Made by a program: the position numbers and the translations under genes. DNA of 64,000 nucleotides from contig NZ_JAGEPF010000012.1 of the NCBI RefSeq assembly GCF_017573465.1, positions 62,001 to 126,000 of the forward strand, given 5' to 3'. This document shows positions 17,873-25,915 of this stretch, piece after piece; position 1 is the first letter of the stretch, and each line of letters starts with the position of its first letter. The notes below the pieces were generated by a model that searched no databases, had not been told where the DNA came from, and saw only the letters and a program-made list of their open reading frames with translations. This DNA comes from Actinomadura violacea (GTDB lineage Bacteria > Actinomycetota > Actinomycetes > Streptosporangiales > Streptosporangiaceae).

Positions 17873-17946
17873 GGGGCTGTAGCGCAGTCCGGTAGCGCAC
17901 CTCGTTCGCATCGAGGGGGTCAGGGGTTCAAATCCCCTCAGCTCCA
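17873..17946 (+). tRNA. tRNA-Ala (anticodon CGC)
   Basis: A full cloverleaf: the acceptor pairs GGGGCTG with CAGCTCC, the anticodon stem CCTCG/CGAGG holds the loop TTCGCAT (anticodon CGC), and the T-arm reads GGGGTTCAAATCCCC. The 3' CCA is not encoded; the genomic sequence after the discriminator A is CCCAG. A hairpin terminator follows. Confidence 0.96.
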
Positions 17947-17963
17947 CCCAGGATTCGCAGGGC

Positions 17964-17999
17964 AGAGGCCGATTCAGGAGAGATCCTAGATCGGCCTCT
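17964..17999 (+). terminator. hairpin terminator after tRNA-Ala
   Basis: A perfect 10-bp stem, AGAGGCCGAT paired with ATCGGCCTCT, encloses a 16-base loop that itself contains AGGA/TCCT. It starts 17 bp after the tRNA and is followed by a short AT-richer run (AGTCATTTGC). Position and strength support termination of the tRNA transcript. Confidence 0.75.
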
Positions 18000-18248
18000 A
18001 GTCATTTGCAGGTACGTCGCCACCGGCCGTTGGTATGGCGACAGCGCGGCTGTGCGTGTGGCCCGTAGAGCGTCGGGATCCCTCTCCTGAGTGCTGATGT
18101 GAGCGTTGCGGTGGCGTCCGTCATGGTGGTCGGCGGTCGGGTGGGTGCGTGGTTTTTGATACGTCGACGATATGTGCCGGCTTTTAGCATCGGGAGCCGA
18201 GGCGCGGCCGAGTCGCCGGCCTGATGCGGCAGTGAGCGGGGGCGGACG
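18000..18248. other. gene-free stretch between tRNA-Ala terminator and the EEP gene
   Basis: I find no convincing coding sequence here on either strand and no integrase remnant or repeat of the tRNA 3' end. The sequence is less GC-rich than its surroundings (for example GTGGTTTTTGATACG near 18150), consistent with a promoter region for the downstream gene. No clear ribosome site precedes 18249. Confidence 0.5.
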
Positions 18249-19319
18249 ATGGCGCAGGTGGAGACGGCGGAGGCCGAACAGGACGATGCCGGTCACCGGG
18301 AGACCGGTTCGGGTACCTGGCGCGATGGTGTCCGGCGGGTGATCGGCCGGCCGGAGCCCTGGAGGCGCGGCCTGGTGCTCGCGGCGCTGGCCGTGTTGCT
18401 GGGCCTGGTCATGCTGCTGCACGCGGCGATACCGAACCGGATCGGGAATCTCGGCAGCCTGGTGGAGACCTTTCTGCCGTGGTTCGGCTTGTTCGTCCCG
18501 GTGCTGCTGGTCGGGGCGCTGTGGCGGCGTTCCGCTTCGGCGGTGGTCGCGCTGGTGCTGCCGGTCGTGGTGTGGCTGGGCCTCTTCGGCGGGCTGCTCA
18601 CGGACAAGTCCCATTCGGGGGCGGACTTGACCGTGGTCAGCCACAACGTCGGCGCCGACAATCCCGACCCGGCGGGCACTGCGAGGGACCTCGTCGCCTC
18701 CAAGGCGGACGTGCTGGCGCTGGAGGAGCTGACCCAGCGGGACAAGGGCACGTACGAGAAGGAGCTGGCGAAGGCGTATCCCTTCCACGCGGTGCAGGGC
18801 ACCGTCGGAGTGTGGAGCAAGCTGCCGCTGTCGGACACCCGGCCGGTCGACATCGAGACGGACTACGGGCCGCTGGCGAAGACCAAGCCGGCCGCCGTCA
18901 AGCTGTCCTACTCCCGGGCGCTGCGCACCACGGTGGCCACGAAGCGGGGTCCGCTGGCGGTGTACGTGGCCCACCTGGGGTCCGCACGGGTGAATCCGAG
19001 GGGCGGCTTCGCGACGACCTCGCGGGACAGGAACGCGCAGGCGCTCGGCAGGGCCGTCGCCGCCGAGCCGGACAAGCGGGTGGTGGTGCTCGGCGACCTG
19101 AACGGCACCACGGACGACCGCGTGTTCGACGGCCTCACCTCCCGGCTGCGCTCGGCCCAGGTCGCGGCCGGGGACGGCTTCGGCTTCAGCTGGCCGGCGG
19201 AGTTCCCGATGGTGCGGATCGACCAGATCCTGGTCCGCGGCGTGAAGCCGAAGAGCTCATGGGTGCTGCCGGCCACCGGCAGCGACCACCGTCCGGTGGG
19301 GGCTGGAATCGGCTGGTAA
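18249..19319 (+). CDS. membrane-anchored endonuclease/exonuclease/phosphatase-family protein
   Basis: The 356-residue protein has three hydrophobic segments (about residues 38-58, 73-93 and 95-118) followed by an EEP catalytic domain, presumably outside the cell. Markers are VSHNVGADN (catalytic Asn), DVLALEEL (metal Glu), VYVAHLGSAR, VVLGDLNGT (Asp/Asn) and GSDHRPVGAGI (catalytic His near the end). Such proteins are phosphodiesterases acting on nucleic acids or phospholipid head groups; the substrate is not predictable here. Three-TM plus EEP is a common actinobacterial arrangement. Confidence 0.87.
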   Translation: MAQVETAEAEQDDAGHRETGSGTWRDGVRRVIGRPEPWRRGLVLAALAVLLGLVMLLHAAIPNRIGNLGSLVETFLPWFGLFVPVLLVGALWRRSASAVVALVLPVVVWLGLFGGLLTDKSHSGADLTVVSHNVGADNPDPAGTARDLVASKADVLALEELTQRDKGTYEKELAKAYPFHAVQGTVGVWSKLPLSDTRPVDIETDYGPLAKTKPAAVKLSYSRALRTTVATKRGPLAVYVAHLGSARVNPRGGFATTSRDRNAQALGRAVAAEPDKRVVVLGDLNGTTDDRVFDGLTSRLRSAQVAAGDGFGFSWPAEFPMVRIDQILVRGVKPKSSWVLPATGSDHRPVGAGIGW

Positions 19320-19365
19320 GTCCATAGGGCGGCCGGATGTCCGTGCCTTTCGGCAGGATGGCCGG

Positions 19366-20211
19366 ATGGCCGGAGAATCGTCCTTCGTGGAGCGGGCGCC
19401 GGTGCCTGCGCTCGCGGCGGTGGCGTCCTTGGTGTGGATCCAGCGGGTCGGGGAGCGGCCGGTCGCGCAGCGGCTCGTGCCGCACGGAGGCGCCGAGCTG
19501 CGCTGCGTGCTCGGTGAGGCGCCGCGGCTGGTCGGGCCCCTTACCTCGGCCATCTACCAGGACATTCCGGCTGGGGGCACGGTCGTCGGGGTGCGGCTGA
19601 GGCCGGGGGTGCTCGGCGGGCTCGCCGGGATGCCGGCCGACGAACTGGTCGACCAGGACGTCGCGGGCACCGAGCTGTGGCGCGGTCTGGGCCGTCTGAC
19701 GGATCTGCTCGGGGACGCCGCCACGCCCGAGGTCGCGCTCGGGCATCTCCAGTCGTTCGCCGCGCGGTCCGCCGGGGTGCGCGACCCGCTGGTGGGCGAG
19801 GTCGTCCGGCACCTCATGCCGTGGCGCGGCGGGAAGCCCGCGGCCCTGCCCGCGCTGCTGTCCATTTCCGAACGCCAGTTGCGGCGCCGGTGCCGGGCGT
19901 CGGTCGGCGTCGGCGTGAAGGAATTGCAGCGCATTCTGCGCCTGCAGGGCTTCATAGCCCGTGTTCAGGCGTCGGTCGACGAGGACGCCTTGGACGTCGA
20001 CCTCGCACGGTGGGCGGTCGAGACAGGCTACACCGACCAGGCGCACCTCGGCCGCGAGTGCCGCCGGCTCGTCGGCGTGACTCCGGGCGTGCTTCTCGCG
20101 CAGACGGGTTCGGCGTGCGCGTGCGGGCATGATCACGCCGCGTCCTATCTGCCGATGCTCCGGCCGGGGGATGGCCGTTTCGTACAAGAGCGGCGGCCGA
20201 TGCCCGCCTAG
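19366..20211 (+). CDS. AraC-family transcriptional regulator
   Basis: This 281-residue regulator has an N-terminal ligand-type region and a C-terminal double-HTH AraC domain (about 160-245): LPALLSISERQLRRRCRASVGVGVKELQR, then DLARWAVETGYTDQAHLGRECRRLVGVTPG. An unusual His/Cys-containing tail (ACACGHDHA) follows. The gene is directly upstream of, and in line with, the RibD-like reductase and epimerase genes, which it may regulate. The ATG start has no strong ribosome site. Confidence 0.88.
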   Translation: MAGESSFVERAPVPALAAVASLVWIQRVGERPVAQRLVPHGGAELRCVLGEAPRLVGPLTSAIYQDIPAGGTVVGVRLRPGVLGGLAGMPADELVDQDVAGTELWRGLGRLTDLLGDAATPEVALGHLQSFAARSAGVRDPLVGEVVRHLMPWRGGKPAALPALLSISERQLRRRCRASVGVGVKELQRILRLQGFIARVQASVDEDALDVDLARWAVETGYTDQAHLGRECRRLVGVTPGVLLAQTGSACACGHDHAASYLPMLRPGDGRFVQERRPMPA

Positions 20212-20270
20212 CGTCTGGTCCGGGAAAGCGCCCCGCTCGTGCGGGCTTCGGATGAATGAGGAGCGATGAG

Positions 20271-20864
20271 ATGGCCAAGGTCATCATGCAGGCCGTGGTT
20301 TCGGCGGACGGTTACATCGCCTATCCCGACGACACGGTCGGGCCGTTGTTCGACTGGTACGGCAACGGCGATGTGACCGTCCGCGCCAATGACGAGTGGC
20401 AGTTCAAGGTCGGCCGCGCCTCCGCGGACTACGTCCAGCCGTTCTGGGACGCCGTCAAGGTCACGGTGATCGGACGCCACCTGTTCGACACCACGGACGG
20501 CTGGTCGGGCGTGCCCGCCGCGGGCGAGCGGCTCGTCGTCGTCACGCACCGGCCGCTGCCGGACGAGTGGCTCGCCAGGTTCCCGGACGCGCCGTTCCAC
20601 ACGGCCGGCTCGGTCGAGGAGGGCGTCGCGCTCGCCAAGGAGCTCGCGGGGGACGGTCTGGTCTGTGTGTGCGCGGGCGACGTCGGCGGCCAGGCGTTCT
20701 CGGCGGGGCTCGTCGACGAGGTGGCGATGGACGTCGCTCCGGTGGTCCTGGGGGAGGGGGTGCGGTTCTTCGGCGACCACGTCGGCACCGTCCTGCTCGG
20801 AGACCCCGACGCGGTGGTCCAGGGCGATCGCGTGCTGCACCTCCACTACACCGTCCAGCGCTGA
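20271..20864 (+). CDS. dihydrofolate reductase-like (RibD C-terminal) protein
   Basis: The 197-residue protein belongs to the YwjB/RibD_C oxidoreductase family: [17 protein letters not shown] at the N-terminus, a middle [13 protein letters not shown] segment and the late VLGEGVRFF motif. These proteins resemble dihydrofolate reductase and probably bind NADPH, but few have a known substrate. I chose ATG 20271 because it lies 8 bp after GAGGAG; ATG 20256 overlaps that site. The epimerase gene follows after 13 bp. Confidence 0.87.
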   Translation: MAKVIMQAVVSADGYIAYPDDTVGPLFDWYGNGDVTVRANDEWQFKVGRASADYVQPFWDAVKVTVIGRHLFDTTDGWSGVPAAGERLVVVTHRPLPDEWLARFPDAPFHTAGSVEEGVALAKELAGDGLVCVCAGDVGGQAFSAGLVDEVAMDVAPVVLGEGVRFFGDHVGTVLLGDPDAVVQGDRVLHLHYTVQR

Positions 20865-20877
20865 CATTGAGGAACGA

Positions 20878-21828
20878 ATGATTCTCGTAACCGGCGGCCT
20901 GGGTTCCATCGGGTCGCATACCGCGCGGGCGCTGCTGGACCTGGGCGAATCCGTCGTGCTCACCGCGCACAGGTCCACCCGGCTGCCCGAGTTCCTCGAC
21001 GGCGAGCCGCACGGCCGGGTCGTCGTCGAGCGGCTCGACACCACGGACGAGGCCGCGTTCCTGGACATCGGGAAGCGGCATGAGATCACCGGCATCGTGC
21101 ATCTCGCGGCGGGCCGGTTCGACCTGCCCGATCCGGTCGAGTACCTGCGTGCCGAGTCCCTCGCCCTGTTCAACGCGCTCAAGGCGGCGGGGGAGTGGGG
21201 CGTGCGGCGGTTCTCCGTCGCCAGTTCCATCGGCGTGTACGTGGGAGTGGACGAGGTTCCGTGGCGGGAGGACGCCCCGCTGCCGGCGGTGGCGCCGCAC
21301 CAGATCCATGCGTTCAAGAAGACGGCCGAGCTGTTCACCGCGCTGGCGGGCGACAGTGCCGGGTTCGAGACGGTGAGCCTGCGGATCGGCACGATCTGGG
21401 GGCCGCTCGGCCTGCCCGACTCGCCGTTCTTCGCGCTTCCGCGGCTGCTCAGCGCGGCGGTCCTGGGCGAGGACCCCGATCTGACGCCGCCCCGTCCGGC
21501 CGCGTACGCCGAAGACGCCACGGACCTCTGCTACGTGAAGGACTGCGGCCGGGCCATCGCGCTGCTCATGCTCACCGAGCGGCTGAACCACCGGGTCTAC
21601 AACGTCTCGAGCGGACGGCTGGTGCACTACAGCGAGGTGGTCGATGCGATCAACGCCGCTGTTCCCGGCGCGGACATCGAGCTCCCGGAGGGACGCGACC
21701 CCGGCAAGCCCGCGAGCGGCTACCTCGACATCACGCGGCTGCGGGAGGACACCGGGTTCCGGCCCGAATACGACGTCGAGCGGGCCGTGCCCGACTATGT
21801 CGGCTGGCTGAGGGAGCATGAGCGCTGA
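20878..21828 (+). CDS. NAD-dependent epimerase/dehydratase-family protein
   Basis: An extended short-chain dehydrogenase of 316 residues. It starts with the NAD site [19 protein letters not shown] and has the downstream [11 protein letters not shown] segment holding the catalytic Ser region. The usual Tyr-x3-Lys reads HAFKK, so the catalytic Tyr appears to be His. The ATG at 20878 follows TGAGGAACGA. It is probably co-transcribed with the RibD-like gene. Family is clear, activity uncertain because of the substituted Tyr. Confidence 0.88.
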   Translation: MILVTGGLGSIGSHTARALLDLGESVVLTAHRSTRLPEFLDGEPHGRVVVERLDTTDEAAFLDIGKRHEITGIVHLAAGRFDLPDPVEYLRAESLALFNALKAAGEWGVRRFSVASSIGVYVGVDEVPWREDAPLPAVAPHQIHAFKKTAELFTALAGDSAGFETVSLRIGTIWGPLGLPDSPFFALPRLLSAAVLGEDPDLTPPRPAAYAEDATDLCYVKDCGRAIALLMLTERLNHRVYNVSSGRLVHYSEVVDAINAAVPGADIELPEGRDPGKPASGYLDITRLREDTGFRPEYDVERAVPDYVGWLREHER

Positions 21829-21859
21829 GGGGCCGACGTGACGTTCTAAGCTCACCAGG

Positions 21860-22879
21860 GTGAAGCTGGACGAAGCGGTACATATGTGGGATCCGGAGCC
21901 GGGCTGGCTGAACACCGCCAGCTACGGTATCCCGCCGGAGCCGGCCTTCGAGGAGCTGCAGGGCGCGCTGGCCGAGTGGCGGCGCGGCGCCAACGGCTGG
22001 GACAAGTGGGACCGGTCCACCGGCCGGGCGCGCGAGGCGTTCGCGCGGCTGACCGGCGTCGCGTCCGAGGACGTGGCCGTGGGCACCTCCGCCGCGCAGG
22101 TGCTGGCGCCGGTCGCGGCCTCGCTGCCGCCCGGCTCGCGCGTCGTCGTCCCCGACGTCGAGCAGACCTCGAACCTGTTCCCCTGGCTCGTGCAGGACCT
22201 CGACGTGCGGACGGTGCCGCCCGCCGACCTGCCCGGCGCGATCGACGAGCGCACCGACGCGGTCGCCTTCAGCCTCGTCCAGTCCGCGACGGGCGAGGTC
22301 GCCGACGCCGGCGCGGTCGTCGCGGCGGCGCGGGCGCACGGCGCGCTCGTCGTCGCCGACGCCACCCAGGCGGTCGGCTGGCTCCCGGTCGACGCGGCGC
22401 CCTTCGACGTCCTGGCCGTCTCGGCGTACAAGTGGCTGATGTGCCCGCGCGGCACCGCCTTCTGCTACGTGAGCCCGGCCGTGCGCGACCGGATCCGGCC
22501 GATCGCCGCCAACTGGTACGCCGGTGAAGGCGACGCCTCCTACGGCCCGCCGCTGCGGCTGGCCAAGGACGCCCGCCGGTTCGACATCGCCGCTCCCTGG
22601 TTCTCCTACGTCGCGGCCGCTCCGACGCTGGAGCTGCTCCTGGAGATCGGCATAGGGCCGATCCACGACCATGACGTGGGGATGGCGAATCGGTTCCGGG
22701 CGGGCCTCGGCATGCCGCCCGGCGACAGCGCGATCGTCAGCGTCGCCCGTCCGGGGGCCGCTGAGCGGCTCGCGGAGGCCGGTATCCGGGCGTCGGTGCG
22801 GAAGGGCGCGGCGCGCCTGGCCTTCCACCTCTACACGACGGAGGCCGACGTCGACACCGCCATCGCGGCGCTCGGCTGA
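21860..22879 (+). CDS. class V aminotransferase-fold PLP enzyme
   Basis: The 339-residue protein resembles the cysteine desulfurase/selenocysteine lyase/kynureninase group. The PLP Lys is Lys191 in SAYKWLMCPRG; VVADATQAVGWLPVD supplies the PLP Asp. The N-terminus LNTASYGIPPEPAFE is typical of a subgroup annotated as aminotransferase V without known substrate. It is shorter than most desulfurases and lacks an obvious catalytic Cys loop, so a lyase or aminotransferase role is open. GTG start. Confidence 0.87.
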   Translation: MKLDEAVHMWDPEPGWLNTASYGIPPEPAFEELQGALAEWRRGANGWDKWDRSTGRAREAFARLTGVASEDVAVGTSAAQVLAPVAASLPPGSRVVVPDVEQTSNLFPWLVQDLDVRTVPPADLPGAIDERTDAVAFSLVQSATGEVADAGAVVAAARAHGALVVADATQAVGWLPVDAAPFDVLAVSAYKWLMCPRGTAFCYVSPAVRDRIRPIAANWYAGEGDASYGPPLRLAKDARRFDIAAPWFSYVAAAPTLELLLEIGIGPIHDHDVGMANRFRAGLGMPPGDSAIVSVARPGAAERLAEAGIRASVRKGAARLAFHLYTTEADVDTAIAALG

Positions 22880-22923
22880 TCACGGCCCCGTGCCGCCGGG
22901 TTCGGCTGACAGACTCTTCGTCC

Positions 22924-23463
22924 ATGGCGAACAGCGGACTGTGGGTCGGCGTCCTCACCGCGCTGACCGCACTCGGGGCCAGTTACGTCACCTCCCGGGC
23001 GACGCTGCGCGCGGCGCTGGCCCAGGCCCGGACGACCGCGCGGGCGCAGGCGCTCCGCGAGCAGAGCGACCGGCGCCGGTCGGCCTACCGGGAGATGATG
23101 ACCTGCGTGCACGCGTTCAACGCGGTCACGTGGCAGATCGACGACGTCGACGCGGCGCCGGACCGTGCGGCCAGGGACCGGCTCCTGATGCAGATGTACG
23201 AGCGCATCGGCCCGGCCATCGGGGACATGAACAGGGCCATGCACGAGGTCCGGCTCGACGGCCCCGCCGAGGTCTCCGATGCGGCCGATCGCGTCCGCGA
23301 TCTCGCACGGCGCGTGCAGGCCCTGCTCAAGGCGCTCATCGGTGACGACGGCCCTGAACGGCGTGAGGCGTACGACGCCGCCTACCGGGATTTCCGGGAG
23401 TCCTACGTCACGTTCATCGGCCTGGCCCGAGGTGCGCTGGAGGTCAAGGAAGAGAACGGATGA
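22924..23463 (+). CDS. hypothetical protein with N-terminal membrane helix and helical body
   Basis: I do not recognise this 179-residue protein. Residues 5-24 form a hydrophobic helix (LWVGVLTALTALGASYVTS). The remainder is charged, Ala/Arg-rich and strongly helical, with probable coiled coil from 28-65 and a helix bundle after that. Such small anchored helical proteins are common in actinomycetes. It follows the PLP enzyme in the same direction after 44 bp and meets the leftward lipoprotein gene tail to tail. Confidence 0.65.
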   Translation: MANSGLWVGVLTALTALGASYVTSRATLRAALAQARTTARAQALREQSDRRRSAYREMMTCVHAFNAVTWQIDDVDAAPDRAARDRLLMQMYERIGPAIGDMNRAMHEVRLDGPAEVSDAADRVRDLARRVQALLKALIGDDGPERREAYDAAYRDFRESYVTFIGLARGALEVKEENG

Positions 23464-23491
23464 CCGGCCATGTTCGCGCGGTCGCGGACGC

Positions 23492-25042
23492 TCATTTTGG
23501 AGCGCTGGCCAGTTCCTTCGTGTTGGGGCGGGACGGGTGGGTGCGGCCGAGCGGGCCGGCGGCCATCGCGCGGACGAGCGTCCCGGTGACCTGCGTGACG
23601 AACGCGCGCCCGGCGTCGGTGACGCCGTGCCCGCAGGCGCGGCCGCGCATCGAGCACACCCACCGCATGGTGCCGGTGGCGAACACGCCCGCTCCGCTAT
23701 GGGTCGTGTAATAGGACGCGTTCGCGACCGCCGGGCTGTTCCCGCAGGTGATAGGGGAACGCGCGACGATCTCCAGGGTGGACGGCGTCGGGCCGGCCCG
23801 GTTCAGCGCGTCGGCCTCGGGGCCGACCATGCCGGGGAAATGCGTCCCGGCGCGGACGCCGGTGCCGTGGAACAGCCAGAAATCGGGTTCGTAGACGGTG
23901 AACGCGCCTTCGGCCGGAAAGCACATGTACTGGATGCCGATGATGTCGCTCTCCGGGCGCGGCATCGGCGGCAGCCGCCAGTCCTGCGTCGTCTCCGCCG
24001 GATTCGTCTTGGACATCGGATCGGCCGTGGAGTCCTTGTAGCAGATCACCAGCCGGTCGGCGCCGAGGGACGTGGAGCCGAACCGGATGTGGCGGTTGAC
24101 GGCGTTGGCGCCCAGAAAGGCGATGTTGACGCCGTGGTCGCGGGCCTGCGTCGCACGCTGTCGCATCGTGGACGACCAGTACTCGTCATGCCCCAGGCTG
24201 AGCAGGCCGCGCGCGCCGCTAAGCACGCCGGGGTCGGCGTGCAGGTCGTTGTCGGTCGCGTAGGCCAGCGGTACGCCCTGCTTCTCTGCGAGCGCGATCG
24301 CGGGCTGCTCGTAGGTCATGAACTTGCCCGCGCCGGTGTCGTCGTAGGGGCGGTCGAAGCTGACCGCGTGGGCGCGGTCGGTGTCGCCGCCGGACGGGCC
24401 TTTGTACAGGTCGTAGCCGCCCCACATGTTGTACGCCTGCCACGTGGTGGTCGCGTTCAGCACGACGACGCGTCCGGCGGTGTTCGGCGAGCGGACGGTC
24501 ACCGGCACGTACCGCTGCGCGCCCGACGCGGCGGTCAGCCTGACCAGGTAGCTGCCCGCGGGCCAGCCGGACGTGGGCACGGTCAGCGACGGCCGCCACG
24601 GCGCCGACACGGTGTGGGTCGTCGCGTCGATCCGGGGCGCGCCCTGCCGGACGCCCGCGACCTGCCCGGACCGCCAGACTCGCCGCGCCTCGGCGCCGCC
24701 GTACCAGCCCATCCGGAACGCCTCGGCGGTGAATCCGGGCGTCGTGGTCGAGACGAACAGCCGGAACGACTGTCCTGGGAGCACGCTCACATGGTCGGCG
24801 TATCCCTCGATCTCGTGCGCGGCTCCCTTGTGGCGGATCTGCCAGTCCGCCGTGCCGGGCTTGGCGTTCTCGGCCGTCTCCGCGACCGCCGCCTTCCCTG
24901 ACCGTCCGCTACCCGAGTGGTGGGACGTCGAGCATCCGCCTACCAGGACGACCATCGAGAGCAACACCAGCGCGACCGGTACCCCAAGCGCGCGCGGGAA
25001 CCGACCTCGGCGCGCGGGACGCCCCTTCTCCGCTTCGGACAC
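23492..25042 (-). CDS. lipoprotein with N,N-dimethylformamidase large-subunit-like domain
   Basis: The GTG at 25042 follows GGGAGGGG and gives 516 residues with a lipoprotein signal; the lipobox LVGGC places the modified Cys at residue 37. An Ig-like N-terminal part (about 65-190) is followed by the DMFase beta-subunit-like domain, with NMWGGYDLYKG, RPYDDTGAGKFM and LLSLGHDEYWS, the region that binds a mononuclear iron through Tyr/Glu side chains in true N,N-dimethylformamidase. No small subunit gene is adjacent, so DMF hydrolysis is not implied. Longer upstream starts are possible but lie opposite another gene. Confidence 0.82.
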   Translation of the reverse strand: MSEAEKGRPARRGRFPRALGVPVALVLLSMVVLVGGCSTSHHSGSGRSGKAAVAETAENAKPGTADWQIRHKGAAHEIEGYADHVSVLPGQSFRLFVSTTTPGFTAEAFRMGWYGGAEARRVWRSGQVAGVRQGAPRIDATTHTVSAPWRPSLTVPTSGWPAGSYLVRLTAASGAQRYVPVTVRSPNTAGRVVVLNATTTWQAYNMWGGYDLYKGPSGGDTDRAHAVSFDRPYDDTGAGKFMTYEQPAIALAEKQGVPLAYATDNDLHADPGVLSGARGLLSLGHDEYWSSTMRQRATQARDHGVNIAFLGANAVNRHIRFGSTSLGADRLVICYKDSTADPMSKTNPAETTQDWRLPPMPRPESDIIGIQYMCFPAEGAFTVYEPDFWLFHGTGVRAGTHFPGMVGPEADALNRAGPTPSTLEIVARSPITCGNSPAVANASYYTTHSGAGVFATGTMRWVCSMRGRACGHGVTDAGRAFVTQVTGTLVRAMAAGPLGRTHPSRPNTKELASAPK

Positions 25043-25177
25043 GCCGCAGCCACCCCTCCCTGCTTTCCCTGTGGGTGTCCCGCCGACCGCCACGCACCAA
25101 TGATCGATCTCCCCGCCGAACGGGCTTGTAATCGCCGATGACATCCTGGTCGCCGGATTCCGAACACGGCCAGGGAG

Positions 25178-25861
25178 GTGCACGGCATGTGCGACGCCCT
25201 CGACGACCCGGTGGGCACGTCGCTGCGCGGCCACCACGCGCACCTCGCGCGCCGGCGGGGCGGGGCCGCCACCTACCTGCCGGACGTCGCGACGTTCTCG
25301 GCGGTGTCCGGCGATCCGGACGCGGCGGAGTGGGACGACCTCGCCCGGCTGCTGGGACGCGGCGAGCTCGCCGACATGTTCAGCGCCCCGGCGGCGCCGC
25401 CGCGGGACTGGGAGCCCGTCTTCGTCCTCGACGGATTCCAGATGGTGTGGACCGGCGGGGGCGGCGACCCCGACACCGGCGTGGTGGAGTTGGACGCGGG
25501 CAGCGTCCCCGAAATGCTCGACCTCGTCGCCCGCGCCCGGCCCGGACCGTTCTGGCCGCGCACCCGCGAACTGGGCGCCTACATCGGCATCCGCGAGAGC
25601 GGCGTGCTGGTGGCGATGGCGGGCGAACGGCTGCGGCCGCCGGGCTGGACGGAGATCAGCGCCGTCTGCACCGCGCCCGAGGCCCGTGGACGCGGCCACG
25701 CCGCCCGCCTGGTGCGCGCGCTCGCGGCCCGCATCGAGGCCCGGAACGAGCGCCCGTTCCTGCACGTCGCCGCGGAGAACACCGGGGCCATCGGGCTCTA
25801 CGAGCGGCTCGGCTTCGAGGTCCGGCAGGACGTGACCTTCCGCGGGTTCCACACCCCCTGA
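25178..25861 (+). CDS. GNAT-family N-acetyltransferase
   Basis: The 227-residue protein ends in a GNAT domain of the FR47 type: ISAVCTAPEARGRGHAARLVRAL is the acetyl-CoA motif and VAAENTGAIGLYERLGFEV the C-terminal motif. The N-terminal half (residues 1-110) is the less conserved arm seen in this group. The GTG at 25178 follows GGGAG; ATG 25187 is an alternative. Substrate unknown. It ends 54 bp before kup. Confidence 0.87.
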   Translation: MHGMCDALDDPVGTSLRGHHAHLARRRGGAATYLPDVATFSAVSGDPDAAEWDDLARLLGRGELADMFSAPAAPPRDWEPVFVLDGFQMVWTGGGGDPDTGVVELDAGSVPEMLDLVARARPGPFWPRTRELGAYIGIRESGVLVAMAGERLRPPGWTEISAVCTAPEARGRGHAARLVRALAARIEARNERPFLHVAAENTGAIGLYERLGFEVRQDVTFRGFHTP

Positions 25862-25915
25862 CGTTCCGCAGCGCCGCGACGCCTATACGGGGCGCATCCG
25901 GATAGATATCGGCTC

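Noticed and set aside
17873-18248. tRNA-Ala as an integration site for a mobile element
   Set aside because: No integrase, excisionase or repeat of the tRNA 3' end was found, and ordinary chromosomal genes follow.
25862-25915. c-di-AMP (ydaO-type) riboswitch ahead of kup
   Set aside because: Only 54 bp separate kup from the preceding gene, too short for the aptamer, and no matching conserved core is visible.
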